Assembly: GCA_036555705.1 (NCBI GenBank)
Contig: DATBKT010000216.1
Location: 1-21,532 of the forward strand
DNA from: JARBAU01 sp029237525
GTDB lineage: Archaea > Thermoproteota > Nitrososphaeria > Nitrososphaerales > Nitrososphaeraceae
Length of the DNA: 21,532 bases
Direction of reading: 5' to 3'
Part shown: piece by piece, positions 14,773-21,532 of the stretch
How the letters are laid out: each line of letters starts with the position of its first letter
Position numbering within the stretch: position 1 is the first letter of the stretch
Notes under the pieces: generated by a model
The model's database searches: none
Told to the model about the DNA's origin: nothing
Seen by the model: the letters and a program-made list of their open reading frames with translations, nothing else
Translations under genes and position numbers: made by a program

Positions 14773-14982
14773 ATGGTTTACAAATATATCGACATTGTAG
14801 GTACTTCGAGTACTGACATCACCGATGCAATCAATAATGCTTTCCAAGAGGCTTCCAAAACTGTGAAGAATATCAAGTGGGGAGAATTAGGCCGCATTAC
14901 ATTTAGAGTAGAGGGCAGTGGAAAATTGGAGTATCAAACAGAGGTGAGGATTGGATTCGAAATTCTCAAAGAACATAAATAG
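14773..14982 (+). CDS. Dodecin family flavin-binding protein
   Basis: Dodecins are very small proteins that form hollow dodecamers and store or buffer riboflavin, FMN or related flavins in the cytoplasm. This one has 69 residues, the family length. VYKYIDIVGTSSTDITDAIN (2-21) and ASKTVKNIKWGELGRITFRV (27-46) match the strand-helix-strand pattern, with the expected aromatic W36 for flavin stacking. The third strand, YQTEVRIGFEIL, closes the sheet. It has its own promoter and is followed by a clear terminator, so it is monocistronic. Archaeal dodecins tend to bind riboflavin; which flavin binds here cannot be told from sequence. Confidence 0.88.
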   Translation: MVYKYIDIVGTSSTDITDAINNAFQEASKTVKNIKWGELGRITFRVEGSGKLEYQTEVRIGFEILKEHK

Positions 14983-15040
14983 TCTACCAATTTGCGTAAC
15001 ACAATAAATTAATGAATTGAAGACAGATAAAGGTTCATAT

Positions 15041-15083
15041 TCTGGGCTCCTTCATTAAAAATATCCCAGATTTTACTTTTTTT
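15041..15083 (+). terminator. Hairpin plus poly-T terminator after dodecin
   Basis: A perfect TCTGGG (15041-15046) / CCCAGA (15065-15070) inverted repeat is followed by T7 at 15077-15083. The loop is 18 nt; the T-run alone would be enough in archaea. Confidence 0.5.
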
Positions 15084-15139
15084 GTAGACTTACACGAGTA
15101 CGTTGCGCTTACGAGTAAATGTACAATCATCACTACTAA

Positions 15140-15150
15140 ATTATAGATAA
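15140..15150 (+). promoter_or_regulatory. Box A of the moaC-moaB fusion gene
   Basis: TTATAGATAA is centred about 29 nt before the ATG at 15174, which supports that start over the second ATG at 15183. Confidence 0.4.
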
Positions 15151-15173
15151 TAGAGGTATCATAGGATTTGTGA

Positions 15174-16085
15174 ATGACAGGAATGTTCGATGTAAGTAGG
15201 AAAATAGATACTTTCAGAATGGCAACTGCACAAGCTATACTAAGGATTTCTCATACTACCAGACAACGTCTCGATAATGGCAACTCTCCAAAAGGCAATA
15301 TAGTTGAAGCCGCAAAAATTTCGGGAACCCTTGCAGCAAAAAAGACCTCTGATTTGATACCATATTGCCATCAAATCCCAATTGACAATGTAAATATTGA
15401 TGTTTCAATATTTGATTCTCAAATAAAGGTTATTGTACAAGTAAAAAGCATATGGAAGACCGGCGTGGAAATGGAGGCACTTACTTCTGCTTGTATAGCA
15501 GCATTGACGATCTATGATATGCTAAAACCTATTGACGAATTTCTATCAATAGAATCCATAAAGCTTATCGAAAAAAAAGGCGGCATTAACGACTTTAAGA
15601 AGTCTTATAGCAAGATTACAGCTGCAGTACTAGTTGCTAGCGACACCAGAAGTAAGCAAGAAGACGAGTCAGGTAAGATAATTATTGAAAAATTAAAAGA
15701 AATCAGGTGCGATATCATGGAGTATGAAGTTACTCCTGATGATAAATCGACGATAATATCCAAACTCAAAAAATTTTCTGATGACTTGAAGGTAGATATT
15801 GTTATAACAACTGGAGGAACTGGCATCGGTCCTCGTGATGCTACTCCTGAAGCCACAAAAGAAATCTTAGAAAAAGAGTTGTCTGGCGTGGCCGAAACAA
15901 TTAGAGCACATGGCCAAAGAAGAACACCTCTATCGATGCTGTCAAGAGGAATCGTAGGCATTAGAGGCAATACATTGATAATTAATTTACCAGGTAGTGC
16001 TACTGCAGTTTCAGAATCACTAGATTGTATTTTTCCTGGAATTCTACACATTTTTAAAATGATGCATGGACAAAAACATGAGTGA
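15174..16085 (+). CDS. Bifunctional molybdenum cofactor protein, MoaC-MoaB fusion
   Basis: This 303-aa protein joins two steps of molybdopterin synthesis. Residues 1-143 are MoaC (cyclic pyranopterin monophosphate synthase): MFDVSRK, then AAKKTSDLIPYCHQIPI (54-70) with catalytic-lysine candidates K56/K57, KTGVEMEALTSA (95-106), and YDMLKPIDEF (114-123) with K118. Residues 146-303 are a MoaB/MogA domain, which adenylates molybdopterin: TTGGTGIGPRDATPEAT (212-228), RGNTLIINLPGS (264-275) and FPGILHIF. Both domains look complete. In MoaC the usual LCHP is YCHQ here. Fused MoaC-MoaB proteins occur in some bacteria. The gene is separated by terminator and promoter from dodecin, and no other moa gene is nearby. 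Confidence 0.93.
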   Translation: MTGMFDVSRKIDTFRMATAQAILRISHTTRQRLDNGNSPKGNIVEAAKISGTLAAKKTSDLIPYCHQIPIDNVNIDVSIFDSQIKVIVQVKSIWKTGVEMEALTSACIAALTIYDMLKPIDEFLSIESIKLIEKKGGINDFKKSYSKITAAVLVASDTRSKQEDESGKIIIEKLKEIRCDIMEYEVTPDDKSTIISKLKKFSDDLKVDIVITTGGTGIGPRDATPEATKEILEKELSGVAETIRAHGQRRTPLSMLSRGIVGIRGNTLIINLPGSATAVSESLDCIFPGILHIFKMMHGQKHE

Positions 16086-16499
16086 AGTTTACATAAGCTG
16101 ATATTATAAATTGTACTATGGGCATGGTTGTCGATTTTATAGTTTAAAGACAGCGTAGTATTCAGGTAACTGGTACTAAACAATTCAATTTCGATTTAAC
16201 TGGAATTTGTATTTCTTATTCCAAGTACTCTATTTAAACTTCTTTAATGACGGATATTATATGCATAAATTATTATTATAATGTCATATTTTATACAATG
16301 GCTCTTTATCCTGAGTTATATGGGATACGATAGAAATGTCACCATTCTTAGTAACAAAATACTAGCTATGATAAATGGCTTTAACAATTTTTTAGGGTAT
16401 GCAAGAACATTCAATTATGATTACTCCAGTGAAACCTTTAAAAGGTGCAATCTTAATGTCCAAGTAATCTTATTGCTCTAAATTTGACGTTTGACTAGC
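16086..16499. other. Intergenic region between convergent genes
   Basis: This AT-rich interval lies between the 3' ends of the moaC-moaB fusion and the glutamate dehydrogenase gene. A 66-codon frame at 16281-16481 follows a weak TATA-like element but has no family resemblance and mixed composition, so I do not call it. No hairpin terminator is clear. Confidence 0.35.
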
Positions 16500-17687
16500 C
16501 TATACCGAAATGGCATCCTTCCTAGAATAAGCTTCTCGTGCGACGCTTATCGCGCCCTTTCTTAGCAGCATTGCACGATATACTAGTTGCTTTGATAGTT
16601 CTAAGGCTAGGACTCTAGGATTTTCTCCATTCATAATGGCCTGAGTAAGGATATTTTTTATATTTTTGGATATTTTGTATCTAATAAGATCGAATGCTTC
16701 TTTTTCTGTTCTTCCCTGATATTCTACAAATGATCCGATAACTCCACCTGCATTTGCCAGAAAGTCAGGAATAACCCAAACACCATTACTATTCAGATAT
16801 TCATCTGCTTTCTTGGTAGTTGGAAGGTTTGCCGCCTCTACAACTATTTTTACGCCATGATCAATTATTTTTGTAACGGTGTCATCTACAATGACATTTC
16901 CCATAGCAGCAGGAATAAATATATCTGAATCAATTTCAAAAATCTGATTCTTATTCAAGATGGTATAACCATCAAGACCAGACAGCATCGATTTACCCTT
17001 CATATCTATCATTAGCCGCGGTATATTTAGCCCATCTTTATTGTAAACAAGGCCAGAAATATCACTTATGGCAACCACCTTAATTCCTGATGAATCAAGG
17101 AATCTTGCCGTAAAAGAACCAACGTTACCAAAACCTTGAATAGAAACTTTTATGCTATCTCGGCTAATATGTATGGCATTTAGCTGCAGTAGAACTTCAA
17201 GAGCAGTTTCAAGTGCCGTTGTCACACCATATCCAGTAGTTCCCAATTCGTGAGGAATTCCACCAAGCTCGGATGGTTTCCCGGTACATGCGCGCATATC
17301 ACCTATTTCATGTGCGAATATAGCCATATCTAATTCAGTAGTTCCGATATCCGTTGCTGCAATATATTGTCCTGGACAATAAGGTTTAATCATTTTTGCA
17401 AAGGATTTGACCCAAGCCACCCTGTCAACCTTGTTTGGATCTGCAATAATCCCACCTTTGGCCCCACCAAAAGGCAAGCCAGCAGCGGCACATTTCCATG
17501 TCATTGTTCTAGATAGTTTGAAAATCTCTAATGGTGTGGCACCTTCGGCAAACCGTATTCCACCTTTGCCTGGGCCAGTGGAAGTGTTATCAATTACCAA
17601 CACGCCTTTCATGCCTGTATCAGGATCATAAACCTGCAAAACTTTTTCTGGGCCCCATTCATCAGTTTCTTCCCACACAGATGCCAT
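16500..17687 (-). CDS. gdhA: Glutamate dehydrogenase (Glu/Leu/Phe/Val dehydrogenase family)
   Basis: This 395-aa enzyme interconverts 2-oxoglutarate plus ammonium and glutamate; in an ammonia oxidiser it offers a route for ammonium assimilation. The N-terminal domain has GPGKGGIRF (38-46) with K41, TWKCAAAGLPFGGAKGGI (63-80) with K65 and catalytic K77, and AATDIGT (110-116) with D113. The Rossmann domain starts at GFGNVG (185-190), and NAGGVIGSFVEYQG follows further on. Length is slightly below the usual 410-420 because the N-terminal helices are short. Coenzyme preference cannot be fixed from the motif alone. ATG at 17687 lies about 28 nt after GATATTTT, a good box A, supporting a leaderless mRNA. 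Confidence 0.93.
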   Translation of the reverse strand: MASVWEETDEWGPEKVLQVYDPDTGMKGVLVIDNTSTGPGKGGIRFAEGATPLEIFKLSRTMTWKCAAAGLPFGGAKGGIIADPNKVDRVAWVKSFAKMIKPYCPGQYIAATDIGTTELDMAIFAHEIGDMRACTGKPSELGGIPHELGTTGYGVTTALETALEVLLQLNAIHISRDSIKVSIQGFGNVGSFTARFLDSSGIKVVAISDISGLVYNKDGLNIPRLMIDMKGKSMLSGLDGYTILNKNQIFEIDSDIFIPAAMGNVIVDDTVTKIIDHGVKIVVEAANLPTTKKADEYLNSNGVWVIPDFLANAGGVIGSFVEYQGRTEKEAFDLIRYKISKNIKNILTQAIMNGENPRVLALELSKQLVYRAMLLRKGAISVAREAYSRKDAISV

Positions 17688-17707
17688 CTATCGTTCAATT
17701 GGTTTTT

Positions 17708-17720
17708 GGAAAATATCTTA
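17708..17720 (-). promoter_or_regulatory. Box A of gdhA
   Basis: Minus-strand GATATTTT is centred about 28 nt before the gdhA ATG. Spacing is typical for leaderless archaeal transcription. Confidence 0.45.
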
Positions 17721-17903
17721 CTTAATACTTTGGAGGATTAGCTGCATGAAAATCGATCTTTGACAAAATCTTCGGGAATTCAAATATTCTTCATATATGT
17801 TATCTCACTATTAAAATGTAAGTTCGGCTGAGTACTTTGCAATTTTTATAGTTGCAATTGGATTCAAGTCAGCACATCAGTGTCAAGTGTAAAGGTAGAG
17901 GTA

Positions 17904-18374
17904 TTACTGAAGTAATCTCCTATAACTTGCATCATCATATTCACATAATCTAACACTTAGTGCATTATGATGCACCTGGAATGTAGTAGGCAGAATGCCT
18001 ATTGGTTCATCATCAATCGCTACAATAATACGTGCCTTTTTCATCTCGTGGCTTGAGCTGTACCTTCTTGGCATGCAAATACAAGATATCATTGTCACTT
18101 ACATACCCATCAACCTTGTTACCAGCATCGTTATCATCATCTACCATCTTCATTTTAACTAACACATATAATATCTTAAAACTTCCTGAATTTTTAAGAA
18201 TAACTAAATCTAATAACCCATCTTATACCTCGGCCTTAAGTGCCGCTTTAAATTCGCCTCCCAAATAGCTGCCATTAGCTACTAAACACATCGTTATATT
18301 TGTGAAAATATGCTTGACTCATCTTCGATGGTAATTTCGCAATTGTTACTTTGAGAAGCAGGAATAGTAGCAAT
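17904..18374 (-). pseudogene. Decayed C-terminal half of a diacylglycerol-kinase-family lipid kinase
   Basis: Leftward translation gives family blocks in the right order but in different frames. IATIPASQSNNCEITIED is followed, after a frame change at about 18285, by CLVANGSYLGGEFKAALKAE. An in-frame TAA follows, then DGLLDLVILKNSGSFKIL, then LYLHAKKVQLKPRDEK. After another frame change in an A-run near 18045, IDDEPIGILPTTFQVHHNAL ends the protein. ANG-x-Y-x-GG, DGLLD and DxEPxGxLPxTF are hallmarks of the DAGK/YegS/LCB-kinase family, which phosphorylate lipids or act in isoprenoid-lipid metabolism. The N-terminal catalytic half with the GGDGT motif is absent. At least two frameshifts and one stop make it non-functional. 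Confidence 0.75.
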
Positions 18375-18447
18375 TACTCTAGATACGGACTATAAAGCAA
18401 ATCTTACGTGATACATAGTAATTAAACAAAGAGGATTTAGTACCAAA

Positions 18448-19047
18448 TTATTCTTCTATTCTTATGCTTATTTCTAATGCATCTTCAACATTCTTATTAA
18501 ATTCTAGAGTAGTTTCAGTGGTTCGGCTTTTGTACAGACGAGAATTACGAACATATTTCAAATAATCCGCCATCTCATTTTCGTACAGCTTTACATTATC
18601 CGCTATCACAATTGCATTTTCTTTAATAATATTATTATCCTCAAGTTGTTTAATATATCGAAAATATTCGCTTTTAGTTGCATCTAAAAACACTAAATCA
18701 AATTTGAAGCTGAGTGACGGAATAATCTCTAAGGCGTTACCACAAATAACTTCAATCTTATCTGCCATTCCTGCCTTTTCTATGTTTTTTCTAGCAATGC
18801 TCGCAAGGTTCTCATTTACTTCAAGGGTGATTAGCTTTCCATCATTATGCAACAGACTTCCCATCAATATAGCAGAATATCCATGCAATGTTCCGATCTC
18901 AAGTATCAAGTTAGGTTCGTATTTTCTAATTATATCAGATATAATTCGACCTTTGACAGGTCCGATTGATGGAAGATATTCCCTTTTTGATATCTGTTCA
19001 AGTTCATTTAGAACACTTAATACTGTTTTCTTCTCGTATCCGGACAT
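18448..19047 (-). CDS. Class I SAM-dependent O-methyltransferase (catechol/caffeoyl-CoA type)
   Basis: This 199-aa soluble enzyme begins with the cap helices IGPVKGRIISDIIRK (28-42). These precede motif I LEIGTLHGYSAI (49-60), the acidic ribose-binding residue E76 in TLEVNEN, FDLVFLDATKSEYFRYI (116-132) with D122, and VIADNV (147-152) with D150. The order and the LDATKSEY motif match the methyltransferase_3/24 group related to catechol O-methyltransferase. Methyl acceptor is unknown. The metal-binding triad of true caffeoyl-CoA enzymes appears partly kept (D122, D150, N151). It is divergent from the small gene at 19179, with 131 bp between starts. The ATG start at 19047 has no competing upstream codon. 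Confidence 0.85.
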   Translation of the reverse strand: MSGYEKKTVLSVLNELEQISKREYLPSIGPVKGRIISDIIRKYEPNLILEIGTLHGYSAILMGSLLHNDGKLITLEVNENLASIARKNIEKAGMADKIEVICGNALEIIPSLSFKFDLVFLDATKSEYFRYIKQLEDNNIIKENAIVIADNVKLYENEMADYLKYVRNSRLYKSRTTETTLEFNKNVEDALEISIRIEE

Positions 19048-19164
19048 ACTACCCGCTAGTCAAGGATAACATATACCATAATTAAAAGCTATTTCCCAAG
19101 CATTAGTCTAATACTGTGAAAATATATATACATACATATGTACCTATTGTCATATGTCTACATA

Positions 19165-19169
19165 GAGGT
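19165..19169 (+). promoter_or_regulatory. Shine-Dalgarno-like site for the gene at 19179
   Basis: GAGGT lies 9 nt before the ATG. With TATATATA at about 19122-19130 roughly 50 nt upstream, this gene appears to have a leadered mRNA, unlike most of its neighbours. Confidence 0.4.
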
Positions 19170-19178
19170 CTTGAATAA

Positions 19179-19400
19179 ATGGTCAAAGTACTCAGGATCG
19201 ATAAAGGCAACAAAGTCATCACAATAGAAATCACTGAGAGCGAAATTGGAAATACAATATCTTCATTAGAGAATATGGTTTACAAACAAAAAAGGGATCT
19301 ACTAGAAAATCTTCCCTCTAACGAAGAAGGTAGACGAAAGTTAGATGCATATATGTCATTAAAGGAAGATCTTCACAAGGCCGCAGCGATGTTAGAGTAA
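19179..19400 (+). CDS. Small hypothetical protein
   Basis: This 73-aa protein has an N-terminal beta hairpin (KVLRIDKGNKVITIEIT) followed by two charged helices (SEIGNTISSLENMVYKQKRD and LDAYMSLKEDLHKAAAML). It has no cysteine, signal peptide or membrane segment. I do not recognise a family. The ATG is preceded by a GAGGT ribosome-binding site and a TATA-rich stretch, and the composition is clearly protein-like, so it is probably a real gene. It diverges from the methyltransferase gene. The 240 bp after it contain no convincing gene. Confidence 0.6.
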   Translation: MVKVLRIDKGNKVITIEITESEIGNTISSLENMVYKQKRDLLENLPSNEEGRRKLDAYMSLKEDLHKAAAMLE

Positions 19401-19640
19401 TTCAATTCTTTTGGAAGTCGTATGTTAGGGTTAGTCAATGCGAGATTCAAGAATACAACAGCGATTATGCGGCAAGGACTAGAATCGAATAATAAAATCA
19501 CTAATTCAGCTGGGATCAGATCTGCAATTTATCTCAAAAATCAGTTTCATATGCAGAGTCAGATTATAAAAAAAGAGTATATAAATTGTAATAGGGTAAT
19601 TTATTAATAGTAAGAGAGACTTGTACTGACTAGATTTAAT

Positions 19641-20117
19641 TTAGCTGGTTATGCCATATAGTCTACAAATGTCAGTAATCCCTTGTTTTGACAAAAGCTT
19701 GTCGAAATAACTATCAAACTTATTATCGTTTACTACATCATCAGAGTATATTCCGAGTGTAATTACCCGTCCCTTCTTATAATTGAGTTCGTACGTAGCT
19801 ATTATGGTCTTGGATGAGACCTGTCCTGGTGGCGTAGTTGTAGATATTATTGGAAAATAGGTTTTAGGAATCAATGCATTATAATTGAACAGCACCACAT
19901 CATGTGGATTGTCGAGATATTGTTCTTCATGTGGTTTATATCCGAAAGGATCATTTTGAAATGAGCTAACGCATTGGTAGCATAGATGGTTCCAACCCAT
20001 TGTGATGTTTCGTTTTTCCATCTTTCGGCTACACTTTTCCACGTGTATAAATGATACTGGTATACAATAACAGATTGGACGAAGCACTTTGTAATTATGG
20101 TTTTGGCTGGCCTCCAT
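19641..20117 (-). CDS. Hypothetical protein, cysteine-rich start with an extracellular-type C-terminal domain
   Basis: This 158-aa protein is not recognised. The first 50 residues are cysteine-rich (C17, C19, C29, then CYQC at 46-49) and could hold a zinc site. The C-terminal half, from about VVLFNYNALIPKTYFP through KKGRVITLGIYSDDVVNDNK and FDSYFDKLL, resembles the end of large secreted or amidotransferase-like proteins, where Y-x-x-GRVI-x-LG-x-Y closes the fold. That resemblance is from memory and weak. No signal peptide is seen, so it may be a fragment fused to an unrelated start. It lies 94 bp downstream of the PNGase-like gene on the same strand, and co-transcription is possible. Confidence 0.5.
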   Translation of the reverse strand: MEASQNHNYKVLRPICYCIPVSFIHVEKCSRKMEKRNITMGWNHLCYQCVSSFQNDPFGYKPHEEQYLDNPHDVVLFNYNALIPKTYFPIISTTTPPGQVSSKTIIATYELNYKKGRVITLGIYSDDVVNDNKFDSYFDKLLSKQGITDICRLYGITS

Positions 20118-20211
20118 TACTACACGATAAAGAAGTGTTATGGTATTGGAATCTCGATATTAAAATATGAGAAAAATTGCACAAGTTTATAATTAGTGGG
20201 GATGGTCATAT

Positions 20212-20943
20212 TCATAATTTCGAATATATCTTTTTAAACTCGCCAGTGTCATTTTTCTGATTGCGTCTTTTTAGAACATTACCATGTTGTTCTGAATATA
20301 TCATAGTCACATCTTCCAAACTGTCGTGAGAAAATGCCAAGACATATCGGAATTTCTTACCCCAATTTTGCTCATAATAATGTGGATGATTCAATGAAAT
20401 TGGAAATTCAAGGGTAGAGTCTACATGTAACCAAGAATCATTTATTGATGATTCGTTCCAACAATGATCTAAGAAATCATGCACAAGTCTAGTTTTGATC
20501 GAAATTGAACTTAAAATCGCGCCAAATAGCAGAGACCATTCACTACATCTACCAAGCCTCGTCACTGCAATTTTACGAATTTCACCATATCTAGGGAATA
20601 CTTGTTCAAACCCGCATTTATTGCATAAATAAATCTCAGTCGCGCGCAGTCTCCACGAATTTCCCGTTACGACTTGTATATCCATTTCGCAGAGACATCT
20701 CTCACATTTCAAGAGCTTAGGCATCCACCTCATAAAATCGGTTTTAAACCACTGTAAAATTGGCTTCAAATCTTGCTCAGAATAATATAATTTCAGTACT
20801 GGGTCTGGTACCAAATCTTTAGCAAGATTCAGGATGTCATTATTGTTATATTGTTCACAGACCCTCTTATACAGTATAAAAGTATCAATTGTATTATGCA
20901 AGAGTAGCTGATCGAGCTGATCGAGGTTACGAAATATTCTCAC
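20212..20943 (-). CDS. Peptide:N-glycanase-like transglutaminase-fold protein
   Basis: This 243-aa protein closely follows the catalytic core of eukaryotic cytosolic PNGase (Png1/NGLY1), which removes N-glycans from misfolded glycoproteins. Zinc knuckles are CERC (80-83) and CNKC (107-110). FEQVFPRYGEIRKIAVTRLG (112-131) precedes the active-site cysteine in GRCSEW (C133). The histidine is in DFLDHCWNE (H160), the aspartate in WLHVDS (D175), and YYEQNWGKKFRYVLAFS (189-205) is a further Png1 signature. The PUB and PAW domains of animal enzymes are absent, as in yeast. No signal peptide is present, so it is predicted cytosolic. The GTG start is supported by a box A 27 nt upstream. Without a substrate, protease or amidase activity of another kind remains possible. 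Confidence 0.85.
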   Translation of the reverse strand: MRIFRNLDQLDQLLLHNTIDTFILYKRVCEQYNNNDILNLAKDLVPDPVLKLYYSEQDLKPILQWFKTDFMRWMPKLLKCERCLCEMDIQVVTGNSWRLRATEIYLCNKCGFEQVFPRYGEIRKIAVTRLGRCSEWSLLFGAILSSISIKTRLVHDFLDHCWNESSINDSWLHVDSTLEFPISLNHPHYYEQNWGKKFRYVLAFSHDSLEDVTMIYSEQHGNVLKRRNQKNDTGEFKKIYSKL

Positions 20944-20966
20944 AGAATGCGATTATCTACAATCTA

Positions 20967-20974
20967 ATATAAAA
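20967..20974 (-). promoter_or_regulatory. Box A of the PNGase-like gene
   Basis: Minus-strand TTTATATT is centred 27 nt upstream of the GTG at 20943, supporting that unusual start codon and a leaderless mRNA. Confidence 0.45.
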
Positions 20975-21153
20975 TATGAATATAATCGATTGATTAGCTT
21001 TCATTTCAGTCATGTCTGCGATGCATTGTTTTGATCAACCTTAGAAGACATAGATTTCTCTTAGTTGTATTGCAAGAATAAATATGATTTTAGCTATCAC
21101 AAAATAAGGCGACTAAAGTTGCTCTCAAAAGAGACTTCAGATACCAACTTTCT

Positions 21154-21234
21154 CTATCAATTCAATTGCAGTTAATTTTGAGTGAGAAATACAAGACTAG
21201 GCTAAATGCCCTATCAATTTAATTGCATTTAATT
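21154..21234 (+). repeat. Duplicated dyad motif upstream of amoA
   Basis: A 24-bp segment beginning CTATCAATT occurs at 21154-21177 and again at 21211-21234, offset by 57 bp with two mismatches. Each copy contains a dyad, CAATT-N-AATTG (21158-21168 and 21215-21225). The copies lie about 100 and 45 bp upstream of the amoA box A, positions suited to operator or activator sites. AT-richness makes chance similarity possible, but the conserved dyads argue against it. Confidence 0.5.
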
Positions 21235-21263
21235 GCAAGTACAATGTAACAACGTTAATCAAA

Positions 21264-21270
21264 TTATAAA
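21264..21270 (+). promoter_or_regulatory. amoA: Box A of amoA
   Basis: TTATAAA is centred about 35 nt before the amoA ATG, predicting a start of transcription near 21293 and a leader of roughly 9 nt. No Shine-Dalgarno is present. Confidence 0.55.
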
Positions 21271-21301
21271 GGCAAAAAATGTCTAGTTTGATTTGAATAA
21301 A

Positions 21302-21532
21302 ATGGCACAGATGCCAGCACTGATTCCAAAAGAGGTAGAAATACAGAGACTGAAAAAGATCTACATAATGGTCATCATGCTAGGTTCAATAGCAGCATCA
21401 GTAGAAGTAGACAACTTTGTAGATGGATCACTACATCAAACAGCTATTAGAGATAGTGCATTCACACCAGCTCATTGGTGGTTGTACAGCCACTTTATTG
21501 CACTTCCGTTAGGATGGGGATTTGTGGCAATG
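21302..21532 (+). CDS. amoA: Ammonia monooxygenase subunit A, archaeal type (5' part)
   Basis: The 77 visible codons read MAQMPALIPKEVEIQRLKKI and onwards through VEVDNFVDGSLHQTAIRDSA and FTPAHWWLYSHFIALPLG, which is the conserved start of archaeal AmoA. The protein is a membrane subunit of the copper monooxygenase that oxidises ammonia to hydroxylamine, the first step of nitrification. The first transmembrane helix is at about 20-38 (YIMVIMLGSIAAS), and a second begins near 65. AmoA works with AmoB and AmoC, which are not in the window. The gene continues past the right edge; the archaeal protein is about 216 aa, so roughly one third is seen. It has its own promoter. Confidence 0.97.
   Translation, partial: MAQMPALIPKEVEIQRLKKIYIMVIMLGSIAASVEVDNFVDGSLHQTAIRDSAFTPAHWWLYSHFIALPLGWGFVAM

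Noticed and set aside
15605..16183. 192-codon minus-strand frame across the MoaB domain
   Set aside because: It is antisense to a well-conserved domain; its length reflects codon bias of the real gene.
16281..16481. 66-codon plus-strand frame in the gap before gdhA
   Set aside because: The upstream TATA-like element is only about 22 nt from the ATG, the protein has no recognisable pattern, and it ends just before a convergent gene.
19422..19607. 61-codon plus-strand frame after the small gene at 19179
   Set aside because: There is no ribosome-binding site or promoter, composition is irregular, and no domain is visible.

Overview
The window looks like a chromosomal segment of an ammonia-oxidising archaeon (Nitrososphaerota/Thaumarchaeota). 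The strongest marker is the 5' end of amoA, the archaeal ammonia monooxygenase subunit A, at the right edge. AT-rich sequence, wide intergenic gaps, many decayed genes, TATA-type (box A) promoters about 25-30 nt ahead of start codons, and frequent TTG/GTG starts fit a low-GC soil lineage such as Nitrosocosmicus. The genus is an inference; a marker-gene tree was not possible here.

Bases 1-10190 are accessory and sparsely coding. They hold, in order: a broken gene split by an 84-bp palindromic insertion; a small frameshifted gene; a putative HExxE metalloprotein; two possible mini-proteins (one with a CxxC/CxxC zinc knuckle, one with a membrane segment); and a DUF488 protein. Next comes a leftward replication-type module: an AbrB-like regulator, a coiled-coil protein, an unknown 189-aa protein and an MCM helicase. 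The helicase is split by a frameshift at a run of nine A and again near its winged-helix domain. A heavily decayed ParB-like/C2H2 zinc-finger gene follows it. Divergent from this module are two tandem paralogs with a predicted winged helix and a C-terminal zinc knuckle. The set resembles a partly eroded integrated plasmid or virus; no integrase or attachment site is visible.

Bases 10190-21532 are mostly housekeeping. They encode DNA polymerase IV with a PCNA-binding tail, a ubiquitin-like/E1 fusion next to threonine synthase, HisI, dodecin, a MoaC-MoaB fusion for molybdenum cofactor, a glutamate dehydrogenase, a pseudogene of a diacylglycerol-kinase-family lipid kinase, an O-methyltransferase, two small unknown proteins and a protein strikingly like eukaryotic peptide:N-glycanase. 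amoA follows, behind a promoter region with a duplicated dyad motif.

Most notable for follow-up: the PNGase-like protein (zinc knuckles and Cys-His-Asp triad all present), the 27-bp inverted array of 9-bp repeats inside the replication module, the MCM frameshift and unusual Walker B, the UBL-E1 fusion beside a fold-type II PLP enzyme, the palindromic insertion with 9-bp direct repeats, and the repeated dyads upstream of amoA. No tRNA, rRNA or CRISPR array was found.
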